A stretch of 9,503 nucleotides of DNA from Cytophagales bacterium (GCA_003541895.1 DPLR01000046.1:1-9503); one strand, 5' to 3'; numbered from the stretch's first letter, positions 1-6,803 are shown. The notes: a model not told the origin generated them from the letters alone. Program-made: numbers and translations.

Positions 1-867
1 TGTAGAAATTGTTGTAATACCAACCGGCCCGCCTTTGAATTTATCGATGATGGCAGAGAGAATGCGGATATCCATTTCATCAAGGCCGTTTTTATCCACG
101 TTCAACGCTGTCAATGCAAAGTGTGCAATGTCAATATCAATTGAACCATTTCCTTTGATCTGCGCAAAATCACGCACTCGGCGCAACAATGCATTTGCAA
201 TTCGTGGTGTTCCCCTGCTTCTTCGTGCAATTTCATTCGCCGCTTCTTCGTTGATCGGGACATTCAAAATTTTTGCAGACCGTTCAATGATGATCTTCAA
301 TAATTTCGAATCGTAATAACCAAGTCGCGATGTAATTCCGAATCGCGCCCGCAAAGGCGATGTGAGCAGTCCTGAACGCGTAGTGGCACCCACAAGTGTA
401 AACGGATTCAATTTGATCTGCACAGAGCGTGCATTCGGTCCGCTGTCGAGCATAATATCGATTCGAAAATCTTCCATCGCAGAATACAGATACTCTTCTA
501 CAATCGGATTGAGCCGATGGATTTCATCGATAAAAAGAACATCGTTCGTTTCCAGGTTGGTGAGCAAGCCTGCGAGATCGCTCGGCTTATCGAGCACTGG
601 GCCCGAAGTGATTTTGATATTGGAGCCAAGCTCGTTGGCGATGATAAATGAAAGCGTAGTCTTGCCAAGTCCGGGCGGGCCATGCAATAAAACGTGATCG
701 AGCGATTCACCGCGTTGCTTAGCCGCCAATACAAACACCTGGATGTTGTCGGTAACTTTTTGCTGTCCCGAAAAATCTTCAAATGAAAGCGGGCGCAGCG
801 CCTTTTCAAATTCCTTCTCGTCTGTGCTTTTATTTTCGCTATCGCCTTTCAAATAATCTTCGCGCAT
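1..867 (-). CDS. ruvB: Holliday junction branch migration ATPase RuvB, C-terminus cut by window edge
   Basis: RuvB is the hexameric AAA+ motor that, loaded by RuvA, drives branch migration of Holliday junctions during recombinational repair in the cytoplasm. The reading frame is open from the ATG at 867-865 to base 1, giving 289 residues of a family usually near 340. Visible motifs are Walker A GPPGLGKT (residues 63-70), Walker B LFIDEIH (111-117), the sensor 1 region GATTRSG (160-166), the PLRARFG segment with the arginine finger (171-177), and the sensor 2 stretch [12 protein letters not shown] (219-230). The C-terminal winged-helix DNA-binding domain is just beginning at GGPVG and runs off the window. 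The start is the first ATG before the [16 protein letters not shown] region typical of RuvB N-termini. A -7 box lies 16 nt upstream. It is divergent from ruvX. Confidence 0.97.
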   Translation of the reverse strand, partial: MREDYLKGDSENKSTDEKEFEKALRPLSFEDFSGQQKVTDNIQVFVLAAKQRGESLDHVLLHGPPGLGKTTLSFIIANELGSNIKITSGPVLDKPSDLAGLLTNLETNDVLFIDEIHRLNPIVEEYLYSAMEDFRIDIMLDSGPNARSVQIKLNPFTLVGATTRSGLLTSPLRARFGITSRLGYYDSKLLKIIIERSAKILNVPINEEAANEIARRSRGTPRIANALLRRVRDFAQIKGNGSIDIDIAHFALTALNVDKNGLDEMDIRILSAIIDKFKGGPVGITTIST

Positions 868-883
868 ATTTCAAATTCAAAGT

Positions 884-891
884 CAAAGATA
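884..891 (-). promoter_or_regulatory. -7 promoter box for ruvB
   Basis: Read leftward, the sequence is TATCTTTG, a full match to the Bacteroidota -7 consensus TAnnTTTG. It lies 16 nt upstream of the ruvB ATG. No TTG -33 element is seen 17-23 nt further upstream, so the call rests on the -7 box and its position. Confidence 0.55.
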
Positions 892-909
892 GAAAGTTGT
901 GATCAGAAT

Positions 910-943
910 TTGTAGGATGCCCAAGTAAACACAACTACCTTTG
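910..943 (+). promoter_or_regulatory. Bacteroidota-type promoter for ruvX
   Basis: TACCTTTG at 936-943 matches the -7 consensus TAnnTTTG exactly, and a TTG at 910-912 sits 23 nt upstream as a possible -33 element (the accepted range is about 17-23 nt). The ruvX ATG follows 18 nt after the box, so transcription should start about 10-12 nt before the start codon. Confidence 0.6.
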
Positions 944-961
944 AATTTGAAGCTCATTCTC

Positions 962-1408
962 ATGCCTCGCATTCTAGCCATTGACTACGGAACCAAACGC
1001 ACCGGTCTTGCCGTGACTGATCCTTTACAAATCATTGCCACTGCTCTTGATACTGTTGACTCATCGCAGCTGATTCCGTTTTTGAAAAAATATTTTGAAA
1101 AAGAACAGGTAAGCGAGATGGTGATAGGCATGCCGAAAAAATTAGACAACACCGATTCATCAAATGCAGCTGCAGTAAAAAAATTCATCGAGCTGTTCAA
1201 ACAAAGTTTCCCTGCTATTCCCGTAAAAGAAGCTGATGAACGTTTTACATCTTCGCTTGCCCTCGATGCCATGATTGCCGGAGGAATGAAAAAGAAAGAC
1301 CGCCAAGTGAAGGGCAATGTCGATAAGATCAGTGCTGTGTTGATTTTGCAGAATTACCTGGAAAGTAAAAGAATATATGAGGCAGGAGTTAGTAGTTCTG
1401 AAAAATAA
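962..1408 (+). CDS. ruvX: Putative pre-16S rRNA nuclease RuvX (YqgF family)
   Basis: YqgF/RuvX proteins have an RNase H-like fold resembling RuvC and are implicated in maturing the 5' end of 16S rRNA; a role as a Holliday junction resolvase has also been proposed. The 148-residue product begins MPRILAIDYGTKRTG, with the family's first acidic residue D8 in DYG and the KRTGLAV strand. VIGMPKKLDN (54-63) matches the usual GxP motif. DERFTS (92-97) and the DKISAVLIL segment (121-129), with D121, carry the other acidic positions. The ATG at 962 is chosen over an upstream in-frame TTG at 941, because the latter lies inside the -7 box and homologues start here. The tail after about residue 138 is longer than usual and is encoded by one arm of the repeat array that continues past the stop codon. 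The gene is 75 bp upstream of def. Confidence 0.93.
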   Translation: MPRILAIDYGTKRTGLAVTDPLQIIATALDTVDSSQLIPFLKKYFEKEQVSEMVIGMPKKLDNTDSSNAAAVKKFIELFKQSFPAIPVKEADERFTSSLALDAMIAGGMKKKDRQVKGNVDKISAVLILQNYLESKRIYEAGVSSSEK

Positions 1409-1444
1409 AAGTAATTACTGACTCCTAACTACTGACTACTAATT
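1384..1444. repeat. Inverted heptamer array at the ruvX/def junction
   Basis: The left arm AGGAGTT-AGTAGTT (1384-1397) lies inside the end of ruvX. The right arm has four heptamers, ACTGACT, CCTAACT, ACTGACT and ACTAATT (1417-1444), in the opposite sense. GGAGTTAGTAGTT at 1385-1397 can pair over 13 positions with 1434-1446, allowing two G-T wobbles, across the stop codon. It could act as a hairpin in the ruvX mRNA. No U-tract follows, so it is not a classical intrinsic terminator. Confidence 0.7.
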
Positions 1445-1458
1445 CCAAATTCTATTTT

Positions 1459-1466
1459 TAACTTTG
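1459..1466 (+). promoter_or_regulatory. -7 promoter box for def
   Basis: TAACTTTG matches TAnnTTTG exactly and ends 17 nt before the def ATG, the same distance as the ruvX and aminotransferase boxes. There is no TTG at the expected -33 spacing, so promoter strength is uncertain. Confidence 0.5.
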
Positions 1467-1483
1467 CGTTCTAATTTTCTCCT

Positions 1484-2038
1484 ATGATTTACCCGATTGT
1501 GATGTATGGCGACCCGGTGCTGCGAAAAAAAGCAAAAGACATTGAGAAAGGCACGGATATACTTGAGCTCGTGAACGACATGTATGAAACCATGCATGCC
1601 GCACACGGCATTGGGTTGGCCGCCCCGCAAATCGGCAAAGGCATTCGCTTGTTTGTAGTGGACGGAACCACGCTGGAAGATGAACCCAAACTAAAGGATT
1701 TTAAAAAAGCATTTGTAAACCCGGTGATCCTGTACGAAAGTGGAACTCCGTGGGGTTTTGAAGAAGGTTGCTTGAGCATTCCCAACATCCGCGAAGAAGT
1801 AGAGCGTCCCGAAAAATTGCGTATCAAATATTTCGATGAGAACTGGAATGCATTCGAAGAAGATTTTGATGGCATGAAAGCACGGATCATTCAGCACGAA
1901 TACGATCACATTGAAGGAAAATTATTCATTGACTATCTCACGCCACTCAAGAAAAGAATGCTGAAAGGCAAACTGGCCGACATCAGCAAAGGCGAAGTAG
2001 ATACAGAGTATCGAATCTTGGCTCCATTAAAAAAATGA
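1484..2038 (+). CDS. def: Peptide deformylase
   Basis: This cytoplasmic metalloenzyme removes the formyl group from the N-terminal methionine of nascent proteins at the ribosome exit. All three family motifs are present in the 184-residue product: GIGLAAPQ (42-49, with Q49), EGCLS (94-98, metal ligand C96) and QHEYDH (137-142, metal ligands H138 and H142, catalytic E139). The insertion LEDEPKLKDFKKAF before the second motif and the short, charged C-terminus are in keeping with Bacteroidota homologues. The ATG at 1484 opens MIYPIVMYGDPVLR, the usual N-terminus carrying the G-x-P-x-L-R segment, and has a -7 box 17 nt upstream. It follows ruvX in the same direction but probably has its own promoter. 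No unusual residues were seen. Confidence 0.97.
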   Translation: MIYPIVMYGDPVLRKKAKDIEKGTDILELVNDMYETMHAAHGIGLAAPQIGKGIRLFVVDGTTLEDEPKLKDFKKAFVNPVILYESGTPWGFEEGCLSIPNIREEVERPEKLRIKYFDENWNAFEEDFDGMKARIIQHEYDHIEGKLFIDYLTPLKKRMLKGKLADISKGEVDTEYRILAPLKK

Positions 2039-2045
2039 TAACAAG

Positions 2046-2125
2046 CTCAAAGCTTAAAGTCTAAAGTTTAAAGTTTAAAGAACATTCTAACTTTGAGCTT
2101 TAACCTTTCAACTTTGAACTTAAAT
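2046..2125. repeat. Inverted heptamer array at the def/aminotransferase junction
   Basis: The left arm is five consecutive heptamers of form YYYAAAG: CTCAAAG, CTTAAAG, TCTAAAG, TTTAAAG, TTTAAAG (2046-2080). After a 10-nt spacer, the right arm carries opposed units CTTTGAG, CTTTAAC, CTTTCAA, CTTTGAA and the degenerate CTTAAAT (2091-2125). The arms pair through the AAAG/CTTT cores with mismatches or wobbles between them. The right arm includes the -7 box and the first codons of the next gene. Confidence 0.8.
2088..2095 (+). promoter_or_regulatory. -7 promoter box for the aminotransferase gene
   Basis: TAACTTTG matches TAnnTTTG exactly, identical to the def box, and its CTTTG overlaps the first unit of the repeat's right arm. 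It ends 18 nt before the TTG taken as the start codon, which supports that start. No -33 TTG is present at the normal spacing. Confidence 0.5.
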
Positions 2126-3256
2126 TCCCGCCTTCCCGAAGTTGGCACTTCCATTTTCAGCGTGATGTCGAAGATGGCACTTGAACATGGTGCTATCAAT
2201 CTCTCACAAGGCTTCCCCGACTTTCCCGTTTCATCAACGTTGATTGATCTCATTCATCAAAAGATGAAAGAAGGGCACAATCAATACGCACCAATGCCCG
2301 GCACGCCACAACTTCGCAAAATGATTGCTGAAGTTGTGTTCAAAACGTATCAACGCGAAATCAATTTTGAAACCGAAGTAACCATCACAGCCGGAGGTAC
2401 CGAAGCACTCTTCGCCTCGATTGCCGGATTGATCCGCGAAGGCGATGAAGTGATTTTGTTTGATCCATCGTACGATTCGTATGATCCTGCCATCCGTTTG
2501 AACGGAGGTATTCCTGTTCATTTGAATTTAGCTCCACCCGATTTTGCGATCGATTGGAGTGAAGTGAAAAAGAAAATCACTTCGCGTACGCGAATGATCA
2601 TGATTAACACGCCACACAATCCGGCAGGTTCGGTTTTGAGTTCTTCCGATCTGAAAATGCTGGAGCAACTTGCCCAAGAGCACGATCTCATCATTCTTAG
2701 CGATGAAGTGTACGAACGAATCATTTTCGAAAATAAATCGCACGAAAGTGTGTTGAAATACCCGGGGCTTGCACAACGAAGCATTGCAGTCTTCTCTTTC
2801 GGAAAAACATTTCACGCCACCGGTTGGAAAGTGGGTTACACCATCGCCTCCGAAAACATCACCCGCGAAATCCGGAAAGCACATCAGTTCATCACTTTCA
2901 GCGTAAACACACCGGTTCAATTGGCTTTGGCCGATTATTTATCCGACCCTGAAAATTACCTGCACCTCGGAAAATTCTATCAGCAGAAAAGAGATTTCTT
3001 CCTTGAACAAATCAAAGGCACATCGCTACAACCGCTGCCTTGCTACGGAAGTTATTTTCAACTTTTGTCGTTTCAAGGCGTTTCGAAAAAATCGGATGTA
3101 GCAATGGCCGAATGGATGACGAAGGAGATGAAACTGGCGCCCATTCCCGTTTCTGCCTTTTACAAAGACCAAACCGACCACCAATTGCTGCGGTTTTGCT
3201 TCGCGAAAAGCGAGGACACGCTAAAAAAAGCGGGCGAAATCGTTCGCAAGATTTAA
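2114..3256 (+). CDS. ybdL: Methionine/glutamine aminotransferase, YbdL type (PLP fold type I)
   Basis: This is a class I/II PLP-dependent aminotransferase closely resembling E. coli YbdL, which transaminates methionine and aromatic amino acids; the family also contains glutamine transaminase K / kynurenine aminotransferase. Numbered from the proposed start, visible features are NLSQGFPDF (29-37), NTPHNPAG (165-172, with N169), SDEVYE (196-201, with D197 and Y200), SFGKTFHATGWK (228-239, with PLP lysine K231) and the substrate-carboxylate arginine R360 in LLRFCF. The length of 380 residues is normal. No ATG precedes the conserved N-terminal segment NSRLPEVGTSIF; the TTG at 2114 gives an N-terminus that aligns with YbdL, and it lies 18 nt after a -7 box. 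The first ATG (2165) would remove about 17 residues of that segment. It precedes the omega-amidase gene by 72 bp, suggesting a joint role in a glutamine-driven transamination pathway, probably methionine salvage. Confidence 0.9.
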   Translation: MNLNSRLPEVGTSIFSVMSKMALEHGAINLSQGFPDFPVSSTLIDLIHQKMKEGHNQYAPMPGTPQLRKMIAEVVFKTYQREINFETEVTITAGGTEALFASIAGLIREGDEVILFDPSYDSYDPAIRLNGGIPVHLNLAPPDFAIDWSEVKKKITSRTRMIMINTPHNPAGSVLSSSDLKMLEQLAQEHDLIILSDEVYERIIFENKSHESVLKYPGLAQRSIAVFSFGKTFHATGWKVGYTIASENITREIRKAHQFITFSVNTPVQLALADYLSDPENYLHLGKFYQQKRDFFLEQIKGTSLQPLPCYGSYFQLLSFQGVSKKSDVAMAEWMTKEMKLAPIPVSAFYKDQTDHQLLRFCFAKSEDTLKKAGEIVRKI

Positions 3257-3302
3257 TTCACAATCGGCCAAAATTCCGTTACCGTTTTATAAGAAATCTT
3301 GT

Positions 3303-3310
3303 TTTCTTTG
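3303..3310 (+). promoter_or_regulatory. Degenerate -7 box before the omega-amidase gene
   Basis: TTTCTTTG differs from TAnnTTTG only at the second position and ends exactly 18 nt before the ATG at 3329, the same spacing as the better boxes in this window. The gene could equally be read through from the aminotransferase. Confidence 0.25.
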
Positions 3311-3328
3311 CACTCCGTTTCAAAGGCC

Positions 3329-4162
3329 ATGCAGGACTTAAAAATCACGATCATCCAATCCGACATCCATTGGGAAGACATTGGAGCCAACCTGGCCATG
3401 TTTGAGGAGAAAATATGGCATGCCGGCCCAACCGATGTGATCGTGCTGCCCGAAATGTTCACCACCGGCTTCACTATGAAAGCCAAGCCGCTGGCTGAAA
3501 TGATGAACCTGCGCACATTTAAGTGGATGAAACAGATGGCCGACCAAACGGGTGCCTTGATTTTAGGAAGCTTTATCGCGCACGTGCACGAGCGCTACTA
3601 CAACCGCTTGTTGTGGATGGAACCAGGTGGCAATTTTAAAACCTACGACAAGCGCCATCTTTTTCGCATGGCTGAAGAGCAAACCGTTTATTCGCAAGGC
3701 GAAAGTTTGCTGATTGGGCATTGGAAAGGCTGGAGAATTTGTCCGCTGATTTGCTATGACCTTCGTTTCCCCGTATGGAGCCGCAACCGCTGGAATCCTT
3801 CACTGAAAAAACTTTCGTACGATTTGTTGATTTATGTTGCGAACTGGCCTGAAGTGCGGGCTGGTGCGTGGGAAACATTGCTTCGCGCACGCGCCATAGA
3901 AAATTTAAGTTATTGTGTTGGCGTGAACCGTGTTGGCGCAGACGGAAATGGAATTGAGTACAACGGCCACAGTAGCATCATCGGGCCGAAAGGCGATACT
4001 ATTTTTTCTACGGAAGGAGTAGAAACAGTTAAGACCATTGAACTTAACTCACACGCACTTCAAGCTTTCCGCGATCGCTTCCCCGCATTTCTCGATGCCG
4101 ATGACTTCACTATTGACTCTGAAATTTTTGAAGAAAGAGATTTTTTGAGTGGGTTGAGTTAA
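3329..4162 (+). CDS. yafV: Omega-amidase, nitrilase superfamily (YafV type)
   Basis: Omega-amidases hydrolyse 2-oxoglutaramate (and 2-oxosuccinamate) to 2-oxoglutarate and ammonia, pulling glutamine transamination forward. The 277-residue product has the nitrilase triad: E42 in LPEMF, K108 in YDKRHLF and C142 in the nucleophile elbow ICYDLRFPVWSRN. The segments FRMAEE (112-117), ANWPEVR (171-177), RARAIEN (186-192), NRVGADGNG (200-208) and the C-terminal FPAFLDADDFTI (251-262) match E. coli YafV closely, which separates it from the nitrilases and carbamoylputrescine amidases of the same fold. The ATG at 3329 is preferred to an in-frame TTG at 3299, because MQDLKITIIQSD is the family N-terminus. 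It lies downstream of its likely partner transaminase and converges with the fucosidase gene, stop codons 2 bp apart. Confidence 0.94.
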   Translation: MQDLKITIIQSDIHWEDIGANLAMFEEKIWHAGPTDVIVLPEMFTTGFTMKAKPLAEMMNLRTFKWMKQMADQTGALILGSFIAHVHERYYNRLLWMEPGGNFKTYDKRHLFRMAEEQTVYSQGESLLIGHWKGWRICPLICYDLRFPVWSRNRWNPSLKKLSYDLLIYVANWPEVRAGAWETLLRARAIENLSYCVGVNRVGADGNGIEYNGHSSIIGPKGDTIFSTEGVETVKTIELNSHALQAFRDRFPAFLDADDFTIDSEIFEERDFLSGLS

Positions 4163-4164
4163 AA

Positions 4165-5460
4165 TTATTTTAGCTCCAACTCCACCACCGTGTCAATTTC
4201 ATCTTGCATTGATTTTGGAATTTGAATGTTCACACCAAAATCATTTTCATTGAACCTCAAAACGATTTTGTCTTTAAAAAGTTTTGCGGCCTTCACTTTC
4301 TTGCTTAGGTGAGGGATCGTCAGTGTTTCGTCTTGCCAATTGAGAATATGTACATACACTTTGTTCCCTTGTTGTGTGGTTACGCCCCACTCACGCGCAC
4401 TAAGCGGTCCGCCTTGTGTGCCATAAATGGTTTCGCCATAGATCTTTAGCCACTCGCCTACTTCTTTCAGCGCTGCTTTATGCTCGGGTTGAATTTTTCC
4501 GTTCGACATCGGGCCCACGTTCAATAAAAAATTAGCGTTGTAGCCTGCAGCCTTCACTAGATATTGCACCAATTCCCTTTTGCTTTTGTGATGATTGTCT
4601 TTCAAATTAAATCCCCACGAGTTGTTGATCGTCTCGCATGTTTCCTTCGGCAAGTCGCCAATTTTTTGTTCGGGCGCAAAACCGGTGGTGTTGTGGCCGG
4701 GCAAATCTTTTTCAAACATCTGAAAATCTTCACCCTCAAAAGGTGCGCGGTGATGATTGCTACCCACCAACGCACCCGGCTGCAGTTGATGAATGAGCGA
4801 ATACGTTTTTTGCAAACGCCAGTCGGCTTTCTCTTTGTCCCACATGCCGTCAAACCAAATGCCTGCAACCGGTCCATAGTTGGTGAGCAGCTCCGTCAAT
4901 TGCGTGTCCATGTAGTTCAGGTATTTATTCCAGTCGCCTTCTTCTTTCCGGCCCGTGTAATTTCCACCCGTGAAGCCGCGCGGAAAATAATCGGGATGAT
5001 GCCAATCTAATTGCGAGTGATAAAAAAATAATTTGATGCCCTGCTTCTGGCATTCATCCGCCAGCATTTTCAAAACATCTTTTCCGTAGGGAGTTTTCTT
5101 AACAATGTTGTAGTCCGAAATTTTTGAATCGAACATCGCAAAGCCATCGTGGTGTTTGCTGGTGATAGTAATGTATTTCATGCCGGCATCTTTCACCATC
5201 TGCACCCACTCGGCCGGATTGAATTCCGTTGGATTGAAAAAAGACGGGATTTTTTCATACGTGGCAATGGGGATTTGTTGGCTGTTCATCACCCACTCGC
5301 CATCGCCCAGCACACTGTACACACCCCAATGAATGAAAAGCCCAAAGCGCGCTTGCTGAAACCACTCACGGTTTTTTATATTTTCAGGTGATGGTTTGTA
5401 TTGAGCGAATGAAAAATTCGTCATCAAAAGAAGTGCGAAAAGCCCGATGGTTTTCTTCAT
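4165..5460 (-). CDS. Secreted alpha-L-fucosidase, GH29 family
   Basis: GH29 enzymes release terminal L-fucose from glycans by a retaining mechanism. The 431-residue precursor starts MKKTIGLFALLLMTNFSFA, a Sec signal peptide with probable cleavage after A19; the next residue is Q, not C, so it is periplasmic or exported rather than a lipoprotein. The catalytic barrel shows REWFQQARFGLFIHWG (31-46), SKHHDGFAMF (101-110), FYHSQLDWHHPDY (146-158), GIWFDGMWD (200-208, probable nucleophile D204), ETCETINNSWG (273-283) and NFLLNVGPM (310-318), all typical of the family. A short C-terminal beta domain (about 350-431) follows. The ATG at 5460 is preferred over an in-frame TTG at 5490 because it gives a clean signal peptide. 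No SusC/SusD or other glycan genes adjoin it, so its substrate cannot be inferred. Subfamily was not decided. Confidence 0.93.
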   Translation of the reverse strand: MKKTIGLFALLLMTNFSFAQYKPSPENIKNREWFQQARFGLFIHWGVYSVLGDGEWVMNSQQIPIATYEKIPSFFNPTEFNPAEWVQMVKDAGMKYITITSKHHDGFAMFDSKISDYNIVKKTPYGKDVLKMLADECQKQGIKLFFYHSQLDWHHPDYFPRGFTGGNYTGRKEEGDWNKYLNYMDTQLTELLTNYGPVAGIWFDGMWDKEKADWRLQKTYSLIHQLQPGALVGSNHHRAPFEGEDFQMFEKDLPGHNTTGFAPEQKIGDLPKETCETINNSWGFNLKDNHHKSKRELVQYLVKAAGYNANFLLNVGPMSNGKIQPEHKAALKEVGEWLKIYGETIYGTQGGPLSAREWGVTTQQGNKVYVHILNWQDETLTIPHLSKKVKAAKLFKDKIVLRFNENDFGVNIQIPKSMQDEIDTVVELELK

Positions 5461-5472
5461 AGGAGTTTTGTT

Positions 5473-5500
5473 TAAATTGCAGATGTTCAATTTATAAATT
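5473..5500. promoter_or_regulatory. Nested dyads between the fucosidase and aminopeptidase genes
   Basis: The 47-bp divergent spacer contains TAAATTG (5473-5479) opposed to CAATTTA (5488-5494) with an 8-nt gap, and overlapping it the perfect 12-bp palindrome AATTTATAAATT (5489-5500). Either could be a regulator site controlling one or both genes, but AT-rich DNA produces such palindromes by chance. No clear TAnnTTTG box was found for either gene here. Confidence 0.3.
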
Positions 5501-5507
5501 TTTAATC

Positions 5508-6803
5508 ATGCGTTACTCACCTATCGACCAACAACTTTTCATTCATAACCGAAAAAGGTTAGTCAGCGAACTCAAACCCAATTCGCTTGCCGTTTTCAAT
5601 TCAAACGACACGATGCCCACCAATGCCGATGGCACCATGCCTTTCCGACAAAACAACGATCTGTTCTATCTCACAGGAATTGAACAAGAAGAAAGTATTT
5701 TGGTGATCTGTCCCTGCTTTCGTGAAGAGAAAAAAAGAGAAATACTTTTTCTACGACAGCCCAACGAGCACCTCGAAAAATGGTACGGTCATAAATTGAC
5801 AAAAGAAGAAGCAAAAGCTATTTCAGGTATTGAGACCGTGATGTGGCTTCAAGATTTTGATGCTATGTTTCATCACCTCGCGGTAATGAGCGGTTGCGAA
5901 AATATTTACTTAAACACCAATGAACATTATAGGTCAGAAGTAGTAGTAGAAACGCGTGATGCAAGATTCATTGAAATGTGTAAAGCAAAATATCCGCTGC
6001 ATCATTATCAGCGCGTTGCACCTATCATGTCAAAACTTCGCAGAGTAAAACAAATTCGTGAAATCGAATTGATACAAAAAGCCTGCGACATTACCGAGAA
6101 AGGATTTCGCAGAGTGCTGAAGTTTGTAAAACCAGGCGTGATGGAGTATGAAATTGAAGCTGAGTATGTGCATGAGTTTTTGCGCCATGGCTCCAAAGGT
6201 TTTGCGTACACGCCCATCATCGCTTCCGGAAAGAACAACGTGGTACTGCATTACATCGAAAATAATCAAGCTTGTAAAAACGGAGAATTAATTTTGCTGG
6301 ATGTGGCCGCAGAATATGCAAACTATAACTCAGATCTCACGCGAACTATTCCGGTGAACGGAAAATTCACGCCCCGACAAAAAGAAGTTTACAATGCCGT
6401 GTTGCACGTGCAACGCGAAGCGTTTAAAATGCTCAGGCCATCGGTAGTATATTTCGATTATCAAAAAGAAATTGAAAAACTAATTGAGGGCGAGTTGAAA
6501 AAATTAAAATTGATTTCAGATTCCCATATCAAAAATCAAGATCCTGATAATCCGGCTTTCAGAAAATATTTTTATCACGGCACCTCGCACATGCTCGGTC
6601 TTGACGTTCACGATGTAGGCAACATGCACGACAAAGTGCAGGTTGGAAGTGTGTGGACCATTGAACCCGGCATTTATATTAAAGAAGAAGGCTTCGGTGT
6701 TCGATTAGAGAACAATGTTCTTATTGGTGAAAATGAAAATTTCGATCTAATGAAAAACATTCCGATTGAAGCAGTGGAAATTGAGGAGCTAATGAATTCC
6801 TAA
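5508..6803 (+). CDS. pepP: Xaa-Pro aminopeptidase (M24B, aminopeptidase P type)
   Basis: Aminopeptidase P removes the N-terminal residue from peptides with proline in second position, using a dinuclear metal site. The 431-residue product has an N-terminal creatinase/AMP_N-like domain (about 1-165, including FRQNNDLFYLTGIEQEES) and a C-terminal pita-bread catalytic domain. The five expected metal ligands are visible: D265 in LLDVAAEY, D276 in SDLTRT, H361 in GTSHMLG, E386 in TIEPGIY and E401 in GVRLENN. H248 (VVLHYIEN) and H368 (LDVHDVG) match the conserved histidines of the active site. No signal peptide is seen, so it is probably cytoplasmic. The ATG at 5508 is the only sensible start. It is divergent from the fucosidase, and the stop codon directly abuts the octamer array. 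Confidence 0.93.
   Translation: MRYSPIDQQLFIHNRKRLVSELKPNSLAVFNSNDTMPTNADGTMPFRQNNDLFYLTGIEQEESILVICPCFREEKKREILFLRQPNEHLEKWYGHKLTKEEAKAISGIETVMWLQDFDAMFHHLAVMSGCENIYLNTNEHYRSEVVVETRDARFIEMCKAKYPLHHYQRVAPIMSKLRRVKQIREIELIQKACDITEKGFRRVLKFVKPGVMEYEIEAEYVHEFLRHGSKGFAYTPIIASGKNNVVLHYIENNQACKNGELILLDVAAEYANYNSDLTRTIPVNGKFTPRQKEVYNAVLHVQREAFKMLRPSVVYFDYQKEIEKLIEGELKKLKLISDSHIKNQDPDNPAFRKYFYHGTSHMLGLDVHDVGNMHDKVQVGSVWTIEPGIYIKEEGFGVRLENNVLIGENENFDLMKNIPIEAVEIEELMNS

Larger units (their letters stand above)
870..951. repeat. Interrupted dyad in the ruvB/ruvX divergent spacer
   Basis: TTCAAATTCAAAG at 870-882 is the exact reverse complement of 939-951. Inside it GTTGTG (896-901) is the reverse complement of CACAAC (930-935). 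The right outer arm overlaps the ruvX -7 box, and the left outer arm lies between the ruvB -7 box and its ATG, so both divergent transcripts begin with nearly the same sequence. Confidence 0.7.

Noticed and set aside
35..697. Rightward open frames at 35-316 and 362-697
   Set aside because: They lie antisense to ruvB, whose leftward frame carries all AAA+ motifs; their translations show no family features.
941..961. TTG start for RuvX at 941
   Set aside because: It overlaps the -7 box and adds MNLKLIL before the conserved MPRILAIDYG start; the ATG at 962 fits the family.
2093..2113. TTG start for the aminotransferase at 2093
   Set aside because: It lies inside the -7 box, and its extra seven residues come from repeat sequence; the TTG at 2114 fits the alignment with YbdL and the promoter spacing.
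2046..2125. Repeat array as a CRISPR or mobile-element remnant
   Set aside because: Units are only 7-8 nt with no unique spacers, no cas or transposase genes and no flanking target duplications.
4564..5010. 148-codon rightward open frame inside the fucosidase gene
   Set aside because: It is antisense to well-conserved GH29 sequence and has no recognisable motif or promoter.
5461..5490. Upstream in-frame TTG start for the fucosidase at 5490
   Set aside because: It would put ten polar residues before an otherwise perfect signal peptide; the ATG at 5460 is the natural start.
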